Shown piece after piece: positions 61,873-64,000 of a stretch of 64,000 nucleotides of DNA. This DNA is from UBA1723 sp045629285 (GTDB lineage Bacteria; Bacteroidota; Bacteroidia; Bacteroidales; Paludibacteraceae). The stretch spans positions 13,637 through 77,636 of the forward strand of contig JAZQQY010000037.1 of NCBI GenBank assembly GCA_045629285.1, read 5' to 3'. Positions within the stretch are counted from its first letter, which is position 1, and every line of letters starts with the position of its first letter. The notes below the pieces were generated by a model. The model searched no databases. It was not told where the DNA came from and was given only the letters and a program-made list of their open reading frames with translations. The translations under genes and the position numbers were made by a program.

Positions 61873-62733
61873 ATGGATTATACAGATGAACATTTCTATT
61901 TGCTTGCTCTATCTTTCGTGAAGGAGCTTACAGCATATCAAAAAATCAGAATCTTAGAGGAGAAGGGTAGTGCAGAGGTTATTTTTAATCCTTATCAGTC
62001 GACGTGTAGTATTCCCAAATTATCAGGCCATCTGCTGGATAATTATCTCAAAATTGCCGATAAAGAGTGCGAACTGATGCATATCAATAAAATAGAAACT
62101 GCATTCGCAACAAATTCGGATTTTCCATTCCGTCTGAACCATTGTCCAGACCATCCTCTTGCCTTATTCTACAAAGGAAAACTTGACGTTAATCGCAAAT
62201 ATGCATTGTCAATCGTAGGATCAAGAAAAGCCGACAAAAGGGGAGAGAGACACATCCATGATCTGCTTGAATTTCTTATACCATACAAGGACAAATTGGT
62301 GATCGTTGCAGGCATTGCTTCAGGTGTAGACTCAATGGTTCTTAATTTTGCAAATAAACTAGGCTTTTACACAGTTTGTGTAATTCCACACGGATTTGGC
62401 CACTTATACGATAGCAACGTCGCAAAAAGGATAAAATCGGCATCTTGCGTGATATCAGAAAACAGTTTTCATTCTGGCTACGGTGAGAAAATCTACGAAC
62501 AGAGAAACCGCATCATAGTCGGGATGTCTGATGCTGTTGTCGTCGCGCAGGCAAAAAATGGAAACGGATCGGGATTATATATAGGAAAAGCAATCGACTA
62601 TAACCGTGATGCATTCGCTTACGTATATAGCGACGACGCAGATGAGAAGTGCAACCAATTTATCGCCAATGATGAAGCTATACCTCTTAATTCAACAGAA
62701 GAATTCTTTGAGAAAATGATATGGCCCTGGTGA
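61873..62733 (+). CDS. DprA/Smf-like DNA-processing protein, short form
   Basis: 286 residues. The DprA Rossmann-like core is recognisable: SIVGSRKADKRG at 113-124, VIVAGIASGVDS at 143-154, VIPHGFGHLYDS, SENSFHSGYG, RNRIIVGMSDAVVVAQAK and GSGLYIGKAI. The usual C-terminal winged-helix (DprA about 360-370 residues) is absent. In DprA the G-x-A-x-G-[IV]-D-x-x-A-H motif loads RecA on single-stranded DNA during transformation; here the following His is not conserved. It may be a paralogue with a defence-related or other role rather than canonical DprA. Confidence 0.75.
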   Translation: MDYTDEHFYLLALSFVKELTAYQKIRILEEKGSAEVIFNPYQSTCSIPKLSGHLLDNYLKIADKECELMHINKIETAFATNSDFPFRLNHCPDHPLALFYKGKLDVNRKYALSIVGSRKADKRGERHIHDLLEFLIPYKDKLVIVAGIASGVDSMVLNFANKLGFYTVCVIPHGFGHLYDSNVAKRIKSASCVISENSFHSGYGEKIYEQRNRIIVGMSDAVVVAQAKNGNGSGLYIGKAIDYNRDAFAYVYSDDADEKCNQFIANDEAIPLNSTEEFFEKMIWPW

Positions 62734-62804
62734 AATAAAGAAGCGACACCATTAGGCGTCGCCAAATAAAAATGACAAAATGACTTTATGAATGAAAATG
62801 ATAT

Positions 62805-63485
62805 TTATCGTCTTACCGGGCGAACTGCATAACCACTAGTACGCCAACCCAAAAGATTCTTTGTGCTCTTCTGACCCACGCTCAACACGTTGACCAAAGA
62901 AGCGTCTTTATTTGCATTAGAAGAGAGAATATAACCAAATTTGCCGACATTGCTTACGCCTTGTGTAGTCTGGCTACCATTTGCAGGAATGAAAAGACTC
63001 TTACCATTCTTTCCCTTAAACTGACGACCTTCAACACCGTTGATTGTTGTCCATTCATTCTCCAAAGTAAGAAGTTCATCGATCTCATCAGAAGTCGGCA
63101 TTCTCCATTCTGAGCCCCAATTTGCGCTTGCTGCATCGTATGATGGCTTAAGATTGTGATAACCGTCAATCACACCAAGTTTTGAAAGATCGTTGATACC
63201 TTTATTTTCAACAGAAGCCTTATGCAACTTATCATTTTTTCTTGTTTCGGACCAAAGGAAAAACCAACCCGATTCGTACGGCTGATTAGCACCTACATTT
63301 GTTGTTGCCCATTTAGTTCCGCTTGGCAAACCCAAATCAACCCATTCGTGAACAGATTTTGTTGATTTTGCAGTTGAAATGACTGCTGGTGTAGCACCTT
63401 TAGGACGCGCTTGACAATTAACAGAAATAAACAACAACGATAGCATTGAAGATACAACAACTTTCGCTTTCATAAACTTACTCAT
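62805..63485 (-). CDS. Secreted FISUMP/DUF1566-like protein
   Basis: 226 residues. A signal peptide (about 1-25; the second Met at codon 5 is the better start) precedes the domain: EWVDLGLPSGTKWATTNVGA, FFLWSETRK, NWGSEWRMPTSDEIDELL, FIPANG and the end GWRTSGYAVRPVRR. This is the Fibrobacter-succinogenes major paralogous/DUF1566-type domain common in secreted proteins of gut Bacteroidota. No enzymatic role is known. The degraded copy at 29522-29832 is a relative. No recognisable T9SS sorting tail. Confidence 0.75.
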   Translation of the reverse strand: MSKFMKAKVVVSSMLSLLFISVNCQARPKGATPAVISTAKSTKSVHEWVDLGLPSGTKWATTNVGANQPYESGWFFLWSETRKNDKLHKASVENKGINDLSKLGVIDGYHNLKPSYDAASANWGSEWRMPTSDEIDELLTLENEWTTINGVEGRQFKGKNGKSLFIPANGSQTTQGVSNVGKFGYILSSNANKDASLVNVLSVGQKSTKNLLGWRTSGYAVRPVRR

Positions 63486-63845
63486 ACAATTTCATACAAA
63501 AAATTCATCAAATAAAGTGGAGCATTACTCACTTCATAACAGGTGCAAAATTAATATATTTTAACAAAAGATTCAAATGTTTACAATGATAAATATTTAA
63601 TTATATCAATTAATATGCTTCAATCTTTGATTCTACAGCTTCGTTTAAATATAATCTAATTCTATAATTACATATACGAACCGAATTTGAACATGATAAT
63701 TTCAATAAGCAATTGGTAAATACAAAATCCTGAAACTTGAAACCTGAAACAAATGGGGCATTTATCAGGTAACCGTTCGGTAAAAGCACATTGATGCCTA
63801 TCATTCAGAATCTTAAATTTGAGGCAAAAATTAAAAAGCTTTATA
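63486..63845. other. Gene-poor stretch before the right-edge gene
   Basis: 360 bp, AT-rich. Only short frames without motifs are present. A stretch near 63728-63750 repeats CTGAAAC(C/T)TGAAAC. I see no promoter box I would trust, and no IS end could be identified. Confidence 0.4.
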
Positions 63846-64000
63846 ATGAATGATTTTGCAGAAAAGAAGCCGAGGAGAAAAAAGGCTGACAACTCCTATA
63901 TTTTCCTTTATGCGAAATACCTACACAGTGGCAAGGCTATGCCAGAGTTTTGTAGGGAAGAAGGTATTGACTATCTTGGTTTTTTAAGATTCTCTGTCCA
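63846..64000 (+). CDS. Start of a possible IS-related protein (3' end outside window)
   Basis: From ATG 63846 an uninterrupted frame runs to the window edge (at least 51 codons). A Lys/Arg-rich N-terminus (EKKPRRKKADN) is followed by IFLYAKYLHSGKAMPEFC and then REEGIDYLGFLRFS. The FCxEEGIxYxxF pattern resembles the small accessory proteins of IS66-type elements, but the window ends too soon to be sure. A transposase-type or HTH gene is the best guess. Confidence 0.45.
   Translation, partial: MNDFAEKKPRRKKADNSYIFLYAKYLHSGKAMPEFCREEGIDYLGFLRFSV

Overview
The window looks like a chromosomal segment of a member of the Bacteroidota, most likely order Bacteroidales. The clues are a RagB/SusD-type lipoprotein, a one-polypeptide hybrid two-component system with an AraC output domain, a secreted GLUG protein ending in a type IX-secretion (T9SS)-like sorting domain, an IS200-type remnant, and several start regions preceded by the Bacteroidota -7 box TAnnTTTG rather than a strong Shine-Dalgarno/sigma70 promoter. 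Genus cannot be decided from the sequence. No tRNA, rRNA or CRISPR array was seen.

Layout. 1-933: C-terminal end of cobalamin-dependent methionine synthase. 1165-9902: a complete type I restriction-modification locus in the order hsdM, DUF1016-type nuclease, hsdS, DUF4143-type ATPase, hsdR. The ATPase gene has its own regulatory region of three 20-bp repeats at an exact 32-bp period, and palindromic REP-like elements sharing a 16-nt core sit at both ends of the hsdM-to-ATPase part. 9918-14697 (minus strand): a TerB/DjlA-like membrane protein, then the parA-parB-DUF5683-mltD chromosome partition/cell-wall operon. 15104-19499: an accessory stretch with a lipoprotein, two adjacent PD-(D/E)XK proteins, a small acidic protein, an Rpn/transposase-like nuclease and three copies of a ~100-bp dispersed element.

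19889-29465 (plus): a housekeeping run, pyrB-pyrI-flavin reductase-murA, then menB and menC separated by a broken IS200/IS605 transposase, a SNF2 helicase and a WalJ-like metallo-hydrolase. 29466-36929: fragments of two decayed genes, then a phosphate-related group: a PiT transporter preceded by an unlisted 32-aa membrane protein, a Na/Pi cotransporter, a truncated exopolyphosphatase and an OmpR/PhoB-type response regulator with its histidine kinase. 36965-42594: an orphan SusD lipoprotein, cca, and a three-gene phospholipid operon (CDP-alcohol phosphatidyltransferase-like, cdsA, plsC). 42736-47025: an acetyltransferase, a MuiA fragment and the hybrid two-component regulator. 47175-50933: a small HTH-like gene, pyrC, a dolichol-phosphate-mannose-synthase-like glycosyltransferase and DUF2851. 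51068-54746: a secreted GLUG/GDPD pair and an aspartate aminotransferase. 55024-64000: a small membrane protein, aspartokinase, a conserved unknown, crcB, three tandem paralogous multi-pass membrane proteins, a DprA-like protein, a secreted FISUMP-like protein and the start of a possible IS-related gene at the right edge.

How the genes work together: the metabolic genes cover pyrimidine synthesis (pyrB/pyrI/pyrC), aspartate metabolism (aspartokinase, aminotransferase), menaquinone (menB/menC), peptidoglycan (murA, mltD) and phospholipids. The accessory parts are mostly DNA-processing or defence genes (type I RM with two extra genes, two PD-(D/E)XK proteins, Rpn nuclease, DprA-like). The least explained items are the repeat-controlled DUF4143 ATPase inside the RM locus, the nuclease pair, the three tandem membrane paralogues and the 32-aa protein coupled to the phosphate transporter.
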